Source: JAJPJE01 sp963724985 (GTDB taxonomy: Bacteria; Acidobacteriota; Terriglobia; Terriglobales; Acidobacteriaceae). Taken from it: a stretch of DNA of 64,000 bases. Below the pieces are notes generated by a model that saw only the letters and a program-made list of their open reading frames with translations, was not told the DNA's origin and made no database searches. Each line of letters opens with the position of its first letter. Position 1 is the stretch's first letter. The position numbers and the translations under genes are program-made. The stretch covers positions 124,001 through 188,000 of the forward strand of contig CAVRWV010000016.1 of the NCBI GenBank assembly GCA_963724985.1. Direction: 5' to 3'. This document shows positions 16,462 to 24,649 of this stretch, in pieces.

Positions 16462-16507
16462 CCTAGGCCTCACGGCCTGGGCTTACGAATGTTGCGCCTC
16501 CGGTGCT
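16462..16507 (-). repeat. Right outer REP arm of the RAYT element, inverted
   Basis: Reverse complement matches 15891-15936 at 41 of 46 positions, including AGCCCAGGCCGTGAGGCCT. One arm of the larger hairpin carries a mismatch (CCTAGG instead of CCTGGG on the outer end). Confidence 0.8.
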
Positions 16508-16560
16508 GATGCCTAGTCAGGACGTTCGCCCAATCATAATCAAGCACGCTCGTATAAAAC

Positions 16561-16582
16561 AGGGCGACCCGCAGGCCGCCCT
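16561..16582 (-). terminator. Probable intrinsic terminator of the EF-G-like gene
   Basis: On the minus strand AGGGCG, a 10-base loop and CGCCCT are followed by GTTTTATA, 22 bases after the EF-G stop. Stem is six base pairs with a modest T-run. Confidence 0.6.
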
Positions 16583-16603
16583 AGATTACGAAACGAGGCA
16601 GAA

Positions 16604-18712
16604 CTACTCTTCTTCCTCGACCTGCTCGCCGCGCGCCGCTTTCGCTGCTGCAACGATCTTTTCCTGATTCAGCTGAGGAACGATGTCGTAGTGGTCCATT
16701 TCCATGTTGAAGGTGCCGCGGCCCTGCGTCATGGAGGTCAACTCCACCCCATAGGTCAGCATTTCAGCCATGGGTACTTCGGCTTTTACGACGGTCTTGC
16801 CGCCCTTGTTGTCCATGCCCTGAATGCGGCCGCGACGGCTGTTGAGATCGCCCATAATGCTGCCCGCAAATTCGTCGGGCACGGTGATCTCGGCCTTCAT
16901 GATCGGCTCCAGCAGCGTAGGCTTGGCCTGCTCCATCGCTTTTTTGAAGGCGATGCGCCCGGCAGTTTTGAACGACAACTCGTTCGAGTCGACATCATGA
17001 TACGAACCGTCGTAGAGCGTGACCCTGAAATCGACGACCGGAAATCCGGCGAGGTATCCACGTTGCGCGGCTTCGACGATGCCTTTTTCCACGGCAGGGA
17101 TGAAGTTCTTGGGAATGGATCCGCCGAAGATATCGTTCACGAATTCGAAGTTGCCCCCGCGCGGTAGCGGCTCCATCTTGATCTTGCAATCGCCGTACTG
17201 CCCGTGACCACCCGATTGCTTCTTGTGACGTCCCTGCACATCGGCGCGACCGCGAATGGTTTCGCGATACGGCACCTTCGGCGCTTTCAGCACCACTTCG
17301 GTGTGATAGCGCTTCTTCAGCTTGGAGACGATCACCTCGATATGCTGCTGGCCGGTGCCCGCGATCAGGAATTCTTTCGTCTGCTCATCGCGGAAGAAGC
17401 GCAGCATGGGATCTTCTTCCATCAGCTTATGAATGCCGTTGCTGAGTTTGTCTTCGTCGGCGCGCGTCTTCGGCTCGATAGCGAAGGTAATTGCCGGCTC
17501 CGGCAGCGTAACTGACGGGTAAGTGATGGGCGCGGCCTTATCGCCCAGCGTGTCGCCGGTCAAGGTCTCGCGCAGCTTCGCGATCGCGCCGATGTCTCCG
17601 GCGTGCAGTTCGTTCACCGGAACCAGGTTCTTCCCCTGGGCAACTGAAAGATGCGAGAACTTTTCAGATGTATTGCGATTGAAGTTCTGCAACGTGGCGT
17701 CATTCTTGGTCACGCCAGAGTAGACCTTGAAAAACGAAATTCGCCCGGTGAAGGGATCGTTCAAGGTTTTAAAGGCCATCAAGGAGGACGGCTCATTGTC
17801 GACGACGTGATGCACCGCCGGCTGGCCGTTGTTGGGCGCTCCCTGTCCCTTGACCTCAGGATGCTCCGTCGCGGCGGGCATGAATTCAGTGATGAACTCG
17901 AGCACGCGATCGGTGCCGATGTTTCCTAATCCCGATGTATAGAGCAGCGGGAAAATTCGATGTTGCACAATGGCTTCGCGCAGGCCGGGCAGCAGATGCT
18001 CGTCGGGGATCGTGCCTTTCTCGAAGAACTCTTCCATCAGCGCATCGTTTCCTTCGGCAATGATCTCAACCATGGCCTCGTGCGCCGCGCGCGCAGGCTC
18101 AGCGAGATCGTTGGGAATCGGAATCTCCCTGCCTTTACCGCTTCCGCCGATGTCATACGTGTAGGCTTTCATGCGCACCACGTCGACGATGCCGTTGAAA
18201 CTCTTCTCGCGTCCGATCGGCAGCTGTATCGGAATCACTTCGCGCCCGAAGGACTCGTGAACGGATTGCAGCACGCGATCGGGGTCCGCGCGTTCACGAT
18301 CCATGCGGGCGGCAACCACCATGCGGGGCATCTCAAATTCTTCGGCGTATTGCCATGTCTTTTCCGTGCAGACTTCCACGCCATGGACGCCATCGACCAC
18401 CACGATCACGGATTCCACGGCCGGCATGGCCATCTTGGCTTCGTGGACGAACATATTGAAGCCGGGCGTATCGATCAGGTTGATCTTCGTTTTGTTGTTC
18501 CATTCAGCGAACCCAAGCGAGTTGCTGATGGACATGGCGCGGGCAATTTCTTCTTCGTCGTATTCGGTGGGGGCGGTTCCATTATCAACACGGCCAAGCT
18601 GAGGGGTCGCTCCAGCGGTAAAGAGCAAAGCGGCCGACAGCGAGGTCTTGCCCGCGTCCGCGTGCCCCACCAGGGCTACATTCCGGACGTTTGTACCTTC
18701 GTAGACTTTCAC
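16604..18712 (-). CDS. Elongation factor G-like GTPase (EF-G2 type)
   Basis: A 702-residue protein with the whole EF-G domain order. G1 is GHADAGKTSL (17-26), G3 DTPGFNMFV, then domain II, domain III (ITFAIEPKTRADEDKLSNGI), domain IV with GGHGQYGDCKIKMEP and domain V ending YDIVPQLNQEKIV. The G4 box that is NKMD in canonical EF-G reads AARMDRERAD, so Asn and Lys are replaced. It stands alone, away from rpsL-rpsG-tuf. This suggests the secondary EF-G-like branch rather than the main translocase; the role of that branch is unsettled. Confidence 0.88.
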   Translation of the reverse strand: MKVYEGTNVRNVALVGHADAGKTSLSAALLFTAGATPQLGRVDNGTAPTEYDEEEIARAMSISNSLGFAEWNNKTKINLIDTPGFNMFVHEAKMAMPAVESVIVVVDGVHGVEVCTEKTWQYAEEFEMPRMVVAARMDRERADPDRVLQSVHESFGREVIPIQLPIGREKSFNGIVDVVRMKAYTYDIGGSGKGREIPIPNDLAEPARAAHEAMVEIIAEGNDALMEEFFEKGTIPDEHLLPGLREAIVQHRIFPLLYTSGLGNIGTDRVLEFITEFMPAATEHPEVKGQGAPNNGQPAVHHVVDNEPSSLMAFKTLNDPFTGRISFFKVYSGVTKNDATLQNFNRNTSEKFSHLSVAQGKNLVPVNELHAGDIGAIAKLRETLTGDTLGDKAAPITYPSVTLPEPAITFAIEPKTRADEDKLSNGIHKLMEEDPMLRFFRDEQTKEFLIAGTGQQHIEVIVSKLKKRYHTEVVLKAPKVPYRETIRGRADVQGRHKKQSGGHGQYGDCKIKMEPLPRGGNFEFVNDIFGGSIPKNFIPAVEKGIVEAAQRGYLAGFPVVDFRVTLYDGSYHDVDSNELSFKTAGRIAFKKAMEQAKPTLLEPIMKAEITVPDEFAGSIMGDLNSRRGRIQGMDNKGGKTVVKAEVPMAEMLTYGVELTSMTQGRGTFNMEMDHYDIVPQLNQEKIVAAAKAARGEQVEEEE

Positions 18713-19023
18713 GGGTCACCTCGACTCCAGGCGAATTTTGAGTGCGGGAACACACAGAGAGTGCGTTCGGGCAATGGTTTCCCCGACTTACTCCGAACCG
18801 GCGGGATCAGAACCCTGGCTGGAATCAAGACAGGATGCGTGCGGCGGAGACAGCCGACGAAACCCTAGGATGCTAGCACAGGGCCGAAATCCTCAACAAT
18901 GGCACGAGTCACAGGGAGAGTGGCGGGATGGCGAATGGTTGCAGTTTGACATATACCGAGAGCACCGTTCGACTGTGATGTGTGTGCTGGGCTGTGCACG
19001 CAATCGTGAGCTAGCATGTAGCT
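18713..19023. other. Divergent intergenic region, nothing recognised
   Basis: About 310 bases between the EF-G-like gene and the nucleotidyltransferase gene. It must hold both promoters. A TTTGACATATACC stretch near 18948 resembles a plus-strand -35 box, but no good -10 follows. No supported gene or repeat. Confidence 0.45.
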
Positions 19024-19836
19024 ATGGAATGGCAGGAGCGGTCCGTCGTAGCTGAAGAATTGTGGTCCTTGAGGGAAAGAGCGAAGGAACTCCGGTGCAT
19101 TTATAAAGTTGCTGCTGCGCTATCCCGCCGAGAAGAACCGCCGCAACAAATCTTCCGATGGGTGCTGGACGCGATCCCTCCGGCGTGGCAGTTTCCGGAA
19201 GATACGACGGCGCGAATCGAATACTTCGGGCGCACTCACGCTCGTCCAGATTTCGTTGAGACTCCGTACCGCTTGCGTTCTCCGATATCCATATGGCGCA
19301 CACCAGTCGGTGCGATCGAAGTCTGCTACCGGAATTTGAAGCCGGATGCCTGGGAAGGTCCCTTCCTCCGTGAGGAACGGGAGCTTCTGGATAACATCGC
19401 ACATCGCCTGGGTGAATACCTCGAGTGGAAACAGCGTCAACTTGGAGGCGAACGGTTAGGCGCGGCGCCGGAACACTGGAAATGGCGCCAGCGCTTCGCA
19501 GAGCGCATCGCTGCGAGTCTCGATCCCGCCAGGTTCGGAGTCCAGTCGGTCTATTTATTCGGAAGCACAGAGGTTGGGAACGCAGGCGCCGGGAGTGATA
19601 TCGATCTGATCGTTGTTTTTGACGGAGACGAGCACCAGGAGGGCGCGTTGCGTGCTTGGCTGGAGGGTTGGAGCCTGTGCCTTGCAGAGCTCAACTTTCA
19701 GCTCTGCGGCTTGCCGAGCGAGGGACTACTGAATGCAAAACTGATCAGTCCGAAGCAGGCGGAGATCGACATCCGGGCATTCGCAGCGGTTGGAAATATT
19801 TTGCAGACCTTAGCGGTTGGTACTTCAGTTGCTTAG
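19024..19836 (+). CDS. Fusion of a GAF-like sensor domain and a nucleotidyltransferase domain
   Basis: A 270-residue protein. Residues about 15-140 (ELRCIYKVAAALSRREE, DAIPPAWQFPEDTTARIEYF, GAIEVCYRN, EGPFLREERELLDNIAHRLG) match the GAF-like module found at the N-terminus of some histidine kinases and PEP-synthase-like proteins. Residues about 175-260 carry the Pol-beta nucleotidyltransferase signature GSTEVGNAGAGSDIDLIVVF, with both metal-binding Asp of DID. The combination suggests a ligand-controlled nucleotidyl transfer to an unknown partner. It has no paired HEPN gene, so a MNT/HEPN toxin system is not supported. Confidence 0.78.
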   Translation: MEWQERSVVAEELWSLRERAKELRCIYKVAAALSRREEPPQQIFRWVLDAIPPAWQFPEDTTARIEYFGRTHARPDFVETPYRLRSPISIWRTPVGAIEVCYRNLKPDAWEGPFLREERELLDNIAHRLGEYLEWKQRQLGGERLGAAPEHWKWRQRFAERIAASLDPARFGVQSVYLFGSTEVGNAGAGSDIDLIVVFDGDEHQEGALRAWLEGWSLCLAELNFQLCGLPSEGLLNAKLISPKQAEIDIRAFAAVGNILQTLAVGTSVA

Positions 19837-19871
19837 GAAACACATTCCGTAATGTCCGAATTTTTGTGTTT

Positions 19872-19908
19872 CCCCACCCTTACGCCAAATTGAAGGTTAA
19901 GGGTGGGG
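19872..19908. repeat. Palindromic repeat hairpin, 10-bp stem
   Basis: CCCCACCCTT (19872-19881) pairs with AAGGGTGGGG (19899-19908). Seventeen bases of this element (19872-19888) recur exactly, inverted, at 50172-50188. It lies between convergent genes and could end transcription from either side. Confidence 0.65.
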
Positions 19909-19945
19909 TACTCGAGTGTTTGAAATGAGGGACTAACCTCGTCAT

Positions 19946-20818
19946 CTACGCGGCTTTCGTCGCCGCTTGTTCCAGTGACTGCCATTCCGACTCGTCGAGT
20001 TTCAAATCCGCGGCAGCGACATTCTGCTCTACGTGGCTAACCTGTGAGGTGCCGGGAATTGGCAACATCATTGGGGAGCGGCGCAATAACCAGGCAACGG
20101 CAATCTGCGATGTCGTCACCTTGTGCGCGGTCGCAAGCCGATCCAGAACGCTGCCGGATTTGGTCAATTCACCGGCGGCGAGCGGAAACCACGGAATGAA
20201 GACAATCTTGTTCTTCGTGCAATAGGCGACGACGTCTTCGTGTTGGCGATCGGAGATGTTGTACTGGTTTTGAACGCTGACGACGTTCACGATTTTCTGG
20301 GCCTGCTGGACGTCCGCCACGCTGGTTTCAGAGATCCCGATGTGACGAATCTTTCCTTCCTCTTGCATCTTCTTCAGTTCACCGAGCGATTCTTCGACCG
20401 GGACCTTTGGGTCGAATCGATGCAACTGGTAGAGGTCAATTCGTTCGAGTTTCAGGCGGCGCAAGCTCATTTCCAGTTGTTGTCGCAGATATTCGGCGCG
20501 TCCGACGGGAGCCCACAGGTTTGGCCCCTGGCGGGTCAATCCGCCTTTGGTGGCGATCACCAATCCTTTCGGATAAGGGTGCAGCGCTTCGGCGATCAGA
20601 TTTTCGCTCACCTCGGGACCATAGGCGTCGGCGGTGTCGATGAAGTTCACGCCGAGATCAGGAAGGCGTTGGAGAACGCGCCTGCATTCAGCTGGATCCT
20701 TGGGATCTCCCCAGATTCCCTCGCCAGTGAGGCGCATGGCTCCGAACCCAAGACGGTTTACGGTTAAGTCTTTTCCGATGTTAACGGTGCCGGCAGCTGC
20801 TGCATTCGCTTTGTTCAT
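19946..20818 (-). CDS. Aldo/keto reductase
   Basis: A 290-residue NADPH-dependent oxidoreductase with a TIM barrel. ATG 20818 is used; the longer frame to 20941 runs through an upstream repeat. Conserved pieces: LGFGAMRLTGEG, FIDTADAYGPEVSENLIAEA (catalytic Asp and Tyr), VIATKGGLTR (catalytic Lys), RIDLYQLHR (catalytic His) and the nucleotide site LLRRSPMMLPIPGTS. It resembles the AKR group of YajO/PdxI-like proteins; the substrate cannot be told from sequence. Confidence 0.92.
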   Translation of the reverse strand: MNKANAAAAGTVNIGKDLTVNRLGFGAMRLTGEGIWGDPKDPAECRRVLQRLPDLGVNFIDTADAYGPEVSENLIAEALHPYPKGLVIATKGGLTRQGPNLWAPVGRAEYLRQQLEMSLRRLKLERIDLYQLHRFDPKVPVEESLGELKKMQEEGKIRHIGISETSVADVQQAQKIVNVVSVQNQYNISDRQHEDVVAYCTKNKIVFIPWFPLAAGELTKSGSVLDRLATAHKVTTSQIAVAWLLRRSPMMLPIPGTSQVSHVEQNVAAADLKLDESEWQSLEQAATKAA

Positions 20819-20900
20819 AGCGATTTTTGATTCAAGCGAAAGGCTACGGATGCAAAGGAATCCGAAGATCCTCGTCTCCTCACTCCTCCCCGCGTGGCAC

Positions 20901-20969
20901 CCGCAATTAACTCGCGTAGCTAGCAAAAGTGGCAGTTCCAAGAAAGCCGTATTCGCAGTGAACTAAACG
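20901..20969 (+). repeat. Upstream direct repeat, copy A
   Basis: A 69-base stretch ahead of the SHOCT gene that aligns without gaps to 21911-21979 ahead of the alkylsulfatase; the first 40 bases agree at 36 positions. Core: CTAGCAAAAGTG and CAGTTCCAA. Position upstream of two genes on the same strand suggests a shared promoter or operator. Confidence 0.65.
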
Positions 20970-21007
20970 CTGCATTTACGAGCGCAGGACGAAAGGGAGT
21001 CTTAGTC

Positions 21008-21277
21008 ATGATACGAAGAGGAAGGCGATTAGGGATCGGTCGAACTGTGGCCAAGACCGCCCTGGTGGCGGGAACCGCCCAAACCGTGGCAGGAAGGGTG
21101 GCGGCGCGTCAACACTCCGCTGCGTCAAAAAAGGCCGCCGCGCACGGCACCAGGGCCACGCCCGGAATGCTCACCGACGAGGTAGTAGATCAACTTAAGA
21201 AACTCGCCGAACTGCGCGACGCCGGCGTGCTGACGGAAAAGGAGTTCGCGGCGAAGAAGGCCAAGCTCCTTCCCTGA
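21008..21277 (+). CDS. Small SHOCT-domain protein
   Basis: An 89-residue protein. The C-terminal 33 residues (VVDQLKKLAELRDAGVLTEK, then EFAAKKAKLL) are a SHOCT domain, a short helical module thought to mediate oligomerisation. The N-terminal half is Arg/Ala-rich with a weakly hydrophobic stretch (TALVAGTAQTVAGRVAA). GGGAG precedes the ATG. It is followed by a DUF202 gene 26 bases downstream; such pairs are often stress-linked small membrane proteins. Confidence 0.85.
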   Translation: MIRRGRRLGIGRTVAKTALVAGTAQTVAGRVAARQHSAASKKAAAHGTRATPGMLTDEVVDQLKKLAELRDAGVLTEKEFAAKKAKLLP

Positions 21278-21303
21278 CCCGAGAGGATGCGGGGACGCAG
21301 GAG

Positions 21304-21789
21304 ATGACCCCGAAAAATCCGAGAATAGTTAGGGACTCGCAAGCAGACCCTCCATCGTTGGCTGCGAAATCCCCGCCCACGGCAGCCAAGAATCTCGACC
21401 GGCCGGAGCGAAAAGCTGATCCCGCGATAAGGCAGAACACTGCCCAGCATCTCGCGAACGAGCGAACGTATCTTGCTTACATCCGCACGGCAGTTGCCCT
21501 GATCACCTTGGGCATCACTATCAACCGCTTCACCATCTTCCTGGTCCAATCCCATCTTGTTTCTCTAAACGAGAGAATTTACTGGAGCTTCGCAAACGTA
21601 GAAAACGCCGGAATCGGCATGGTCATTTTCGGGATAGCTGTGGTGATCTGGGCGGCTTTAAATTACGGGCGCGTGAAGCGGCAAATCGACCGTGGAGATT
21701 TCCGGCCCGATTTGCGGATCATCATTACCATTGCAATTGTCGTTGTGGGCCTCGCCGGGCTCGGTCTGTTTTGGCTGTTTCAGCGCTGA
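21304..21789 (+). CDS. DUF202 (YidH-like) inner-membrane protein
   Basis: A 161-residue protein. After a polar N-terminus of about 55 residues comes the DUF202 pattern HLANERTYLAYIRTAVALIT, then two more hydrophobic helices (GIGMVIFGIAVVIWAAL and IIITIAIVVVGLAGLGLFWL). Three membrane spans in total. Function is unknown in the family. It is probably cotranscribed with the SHOCT gene. Confidence 0.88.
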   Translation: MTPKNPRIVRDSQADPPSLAAKSPPTAAKNLDRPERKADPAIRQNTAQHLANERTYLAYIRTAVALITLGITINRFTIFLVQSHLVSLNERIYWSFANVENAGIGMVIFGIAVVIWAALNYGRVKRQIDRGDFRPDLRIIITIAIVVVGLAGLGLFWLFQR

Positions 21790-21910
21790 AAACACTATGT
21801 AAGGCTCGCTTCGTCATCGGACATGTTTGCGAACTCCTGCTCTTGCAACCTTATCCGGCAAGAATTCCTCACACCTTTTTGATCGACCGCACACTTCCTG
21901 AAAGACGCGC

Positions 21911-21979
21911 CTGCAATCAACTCGCGTAACTAGCAAAAGTGTCAGTTCCAAAAAACACGCGCTCGCAGTGATCTAGCTG
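21911..21979 (+). repeat. Upstream direct repeat, copy B
   Basis: Second copy of the 69-base element at 20901-20969, here about 85 bases before the alkylsulfatase ATG. See copy A for the shared core. Confidence 0.65.
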
Positions 21980-22063
21980 GGTACAGGTAACAAATCGCCG
22001 CGTCGAAGCCCCCGGGTAGATAAGGGACGGAGATTGACGGTCGATGGCAAGAGGGAGAAACCG

Positions 22064-24094
22064 ATGTCCACTCAAAAGGTCCTACTCAAAGACAAAGCAT
22101 CGCTAAACGATCACTTCCACCCAAAGGGCAAGCCACCTTCAAAATACACACAAGAAGTATTGCGGCAGGCGCGAACAACTCTGCCATTCGCCGACACGAG
22201 AGATATCGAGGAGCAGAAGAGGGGACTGATCGCCCCGATGAAGAAACTCCAAATCATGGCCGATGCCGGCAACATCGCCTGGGATATGGCCCGGTTCCAA
22301 TTCCTCGATCGGCAGGACAGCTTCGACAGCATTCATCCCTCACTTCTGCGCCAAGCGAAATTGAACAATAACTACGGGCTCTACGAAGTCATACCTGGGA
22401 TCTATCAGGTACGAGGCTTCGATCTCTCCAATATCACGTTCGTGCGCGGCAAAAAAGGCTGGATTGTCTTTGACACTTTGGTCAGTGCCGAAACGGCGCG
22501 CGCAGCGTGGCAGTTGTTTCAGGAGCATGTCGGCAAAGGTCTTCCCATCACTGCGGTGATCTACTCTCATTCCCACGTCGACCATTGGGGTGGCCTCCGC
22601 GGGATCGTCAATGAAGATGACGTTCGCTCTGGGAAGATCACCGTCATCGCCCCCCCGAACTTCATGGACTACACCATCTCCGAAAATGTCTTTGCCGGGA
22701 ATGCGATGAACCGGCGCCTGTTCTACCAGTACGGATTGTTACTCCCTGCCAATGCATATGGTTATGTCAGCCAGGGCTTGGGCCAGGCACCCTCGGCGGG
22801 TTCCGTCGGCCTGATTGCGCCAAACATGACGATTGAGAAAGACATTCAGGAGGTCGAGGTCGACGGCGTGAGAATGGTTTTTCAGAACACGCCAAACACG
22901 GAAGCGCCCACGGAAATGAATACCTACCTTCCAGATATGAAAGCGCTGTGGATGGCAGAGAACGTCACCTCGACGCTGCACAATATCTATACGTTGCGGG
23001 GCACGGCCATCCGCGATTCGCTACGTTGGTCGAAGTACATAGCTCAGGCGCTTTACCGCTTCGGCTTAGACGCCGAGGTAATGTTCGCCTCGCACCACTG
23101 GCCGCGCTGGGGCAATACAAGGATCCAGGAGGTGCTCCGCTCTCAGCGTGATCTCTACGCCCACATGAACAACCAGGTGTTGCATCACGCGAATGAGGGG
23201 GTAACGATCAATGAGATCCACAATGTCTACCGGCTGCCGAAAAGTCTAGAGAACCAGTGGCATTGCCGTGGCTATCACGGTTCTCCGCAACACAACAGTC
23301 GTGGCGTCATACAGTTCTATCTTGGTTTCTGGGACTGCAACCCGGCCACACTTATTCCTCTTTCGCCGACTGAATCGGCGCCTCTCTACGTCGAGATGAT
23401 GGGAGGTTCCGAGAAGATACTGGCTCGTGGCCGTGCACTTCACGACCAAGGCAAATACCTTCTGGCGCAGGAGATTGTGAATAAGTTGGTGCAAGCCGAA
23501 CCTCAGAACCAGGACGCCAAGGATCTGCTGGCGGACATTTTCGAACAGATCGGATATCAACAGGAGAATCCCGGACTGCGTAACAGTTATCTTGCCGGAG
23601 CCTACGAGCTCAGGTCGGGCATTCCGCAAGGAAAGACGGCGAGCACAACAAATCCTGACGTCATCCGGGCGATGGACACGGAACTCTTCCTGAACTTCCT
23701 GGGAATTCGCATGGATGGCCGCAAGGCGGAGGGCTTGCGATTCACGATCAACCTGATCACGCCGGACAATGGCGAGAAATTCCTGATCGAGATGGAGAAT
23801 TCGACGTTGACGAATCTGCCGGGCTTTCTCGCCAAAAAGCCCGACCTGACTCTGACAATCAATCGCTCGGACCTGGAACAAGCGATGACGGGCGCGAAAA
23901 CTCTCAAGGCACAGCTTGCGGACGGAACCGCGAAGGCCGAAGGCAACCTCGACGTTCTGAAGCAGCTTGCTTCGACTATGGTCGACTTCGACCCGCGCTT
24001 TGAAATCATGCCCGGCACAAAGGCCAAAGTGCCTGAGATACTCGCGCATGCGGATGCCTACGAGGCCGTTCCCGGACAGCCTATCTCCGAATAA
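22064..24094 (+). CDS. Linear alkylsulfatase (SdsA/YjcS-like metallo-beta-lactamase fold)
   Basis: A 676-residue enzyme. ATG 22064 follows GAGGGAG by seven bases; a start at 22034 has no such site. The binuclear zinc motif is SHSHVDHWGG (His 169, His 171, Asp 173, His 174), with later ligands in the MAENVTSTLHN and FASHHWPRWG segments. A dimerisation region follows, and the last 130 residues form an SCP2-like domain (FLNFLGIRMDGRKAEGL, LTLTINRSDLEQAMTG) that binds the aliphatic chain. Family members release sulfate from alkyl sulfates such as SDS. No signal peptide is seen, unlike SdsA. Confidence 0.93.
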   Translation: MSTQKVLLKDKASLNDHFHPKGKPPSKYTQEVLRQARTTLPFADTRDIEEQKRGLIAPMKKLQIMADAGNIAWDMARFQFLDRQDSFDSIHPSLLRQAKLNNNYGLYEVIPGIYQVRGFDLSNITFVRGKKGWIVFDTLVSAETARAAWQLFQEHVGKGLPITAVIYSHSHVDHWGGLRGIVNEDDVRSGKITVIAPPNFMDYTISENVFAGNAMNRRLFYQYGLLLPANAYGYVSQGLGQAPSAGSVGLIAPNMTIEKDIQEVEVDGVRMVFQNTPNTEAPTEMNTYLPDMKALWMAENVTSTLHNIYTLRGTAIRDSLRWSKYIAQALYRFGLDAEVMFASHHWPRWGNTRIQEVLRSQRDLYAHMNNQVLHHANEGVTINEIHNVYRLPKSLENQWHCRGYHGSPQHNSRGVIQFYLGFWDCNPATLIPLSPTESAPLYVEMMGGSEKILARGRALHDQGKYLLAQEIVNKLVQAEPQNQDAKDLLADIFEQIGYQQENPGLRNSYLAGAYELRSGIPQGKTASTTNPDVIRAMDTELFLNFLGIRMDGRKAEGLRFTINLITPDNGEKFLIEMENSTLTNLPGFLAKKPDLTLTINRSDLEQAMTGAKTLKAQLADGTAKAEGNLDVLKQLASTMVDFDPRFEIMPGTKAKVPEILAHADAYEAVPGQPISE

Positions 24095-24112
24095 ACACCT
24101 CTTTTTTTAACG

Positions 24113-24140
24113 ACAGGGCGTGCTTACCGGTGCGCCCTGT
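24113..24140 (+). terminator. Intrinsic terminator after the alkylsulfatase
   Basis: ACAGGGCG and CGCCCTGT form a perfect 8-bp stem with a 12-base loop, followed by TTTAGTT, 18 bases after the stop codon. Confidence 0.65.
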
Positions 24141-24239
24141 TTAGTTCCCCGAATCGGATTAACGACAGCGCACAATTTCTAACAAGCCATTAACAACCAG
24201 CTACCCCTTTCTGGCGTACTCGGGCTTATAATCCTTCCC

Positions 24240-24572
24240 GTGGGGATGAGGCGCCTTTACGCCATTACGCTGGTGTGCGTAATCGGCTGGCCGATGTTAT
24301 GGCCGGCACTTGCGCAGGGCAGCAGTGTCTCGCCGCATGCCTGTTGTTTTCGCAAGCACCACTCCAGCGATTCCAGCCAGAAGCAATTCGAATCCCTACA
24401 GAACCACGATTGTTGCCGCAGCGTACGCACGGTTGCCCGGGTTGCGTTTGAACCGGGTGAACTGATTGGCGCGCCTGTAGCAATGCAGTCTGTTGAGCTG
24501 CGCCCGCAGTACGGCGCGCCACCTGTTGCTGTGCAAGGGCTGCTTCCGGTCCGCGCGCCGCCAGTCGCATAA
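24240..24572 (+). CDS. Small secreted Cys/His-rich protein, unknown
   Basis: A 110-residue protein; GTG 24240 or ATG 24246 may start it. A signal peptide (LYAITLVCVIGWPMLWPALA) is followed by SPHACCFRKHH and NHDCCRSV, two CC pairs each next to His, which could bind metal. The C-terminal half is Pro/Val-rich. It lies 77 bases before the receptor gene on the same strand and is likely cotranscribed. I cannot assign a family. Confidence 0.65.
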   Translation: MGMRRLYAITLVCVIGWPMLWPALAQGSSVSPHACCFRKHHSSDSSQKQFESLQNHDCCRSVRTVARVAFEPGELIGAPVAMQSVELRPQYGAPPVAVQGLLPVRAPPVA

Positions 24573-24649
24573 CAACCTTCCTCAACTTCGTTTCAGAATG
24601 ATTGGCCTGTTTTTCGCGGGTATCCCGCGCTCGCCCTGTTGAGGTGTTC

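Larger units (their letters stand above)
15891..16507 (+). mobile_element. REP/RAYT element: transposase gene between inverted palindromic arms
   Basis: The unit consists of a 46-base arm (15891-15936), an inner palindrome near 15958-15977, the transposase gene, a matching inner palindrome near 16422-16441 and the inverted 46-base arm (16462-16507). The two outer arms agree at 41 of 46 positions. The arrangement fits a domesticated TnpA-REP gene nested in its own REP sequences rather than a standard IS200/IS605 insertion; no TnpB or target duplication is seen. Confidence 0.8.

Noticed and set aside
17960..18868. 302-codon plus-strand frame opposite the EF-G-like gene
   Set aside because: His/Gly-rich shadow translation; the minus-strand gene is unambiguous.
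19024..19836. MNT/HEPN-type toxin-antitoxin system
   Set aside because: The nucleotidyltransferase has a large sensor domain and no HEPN gene is adjacent.
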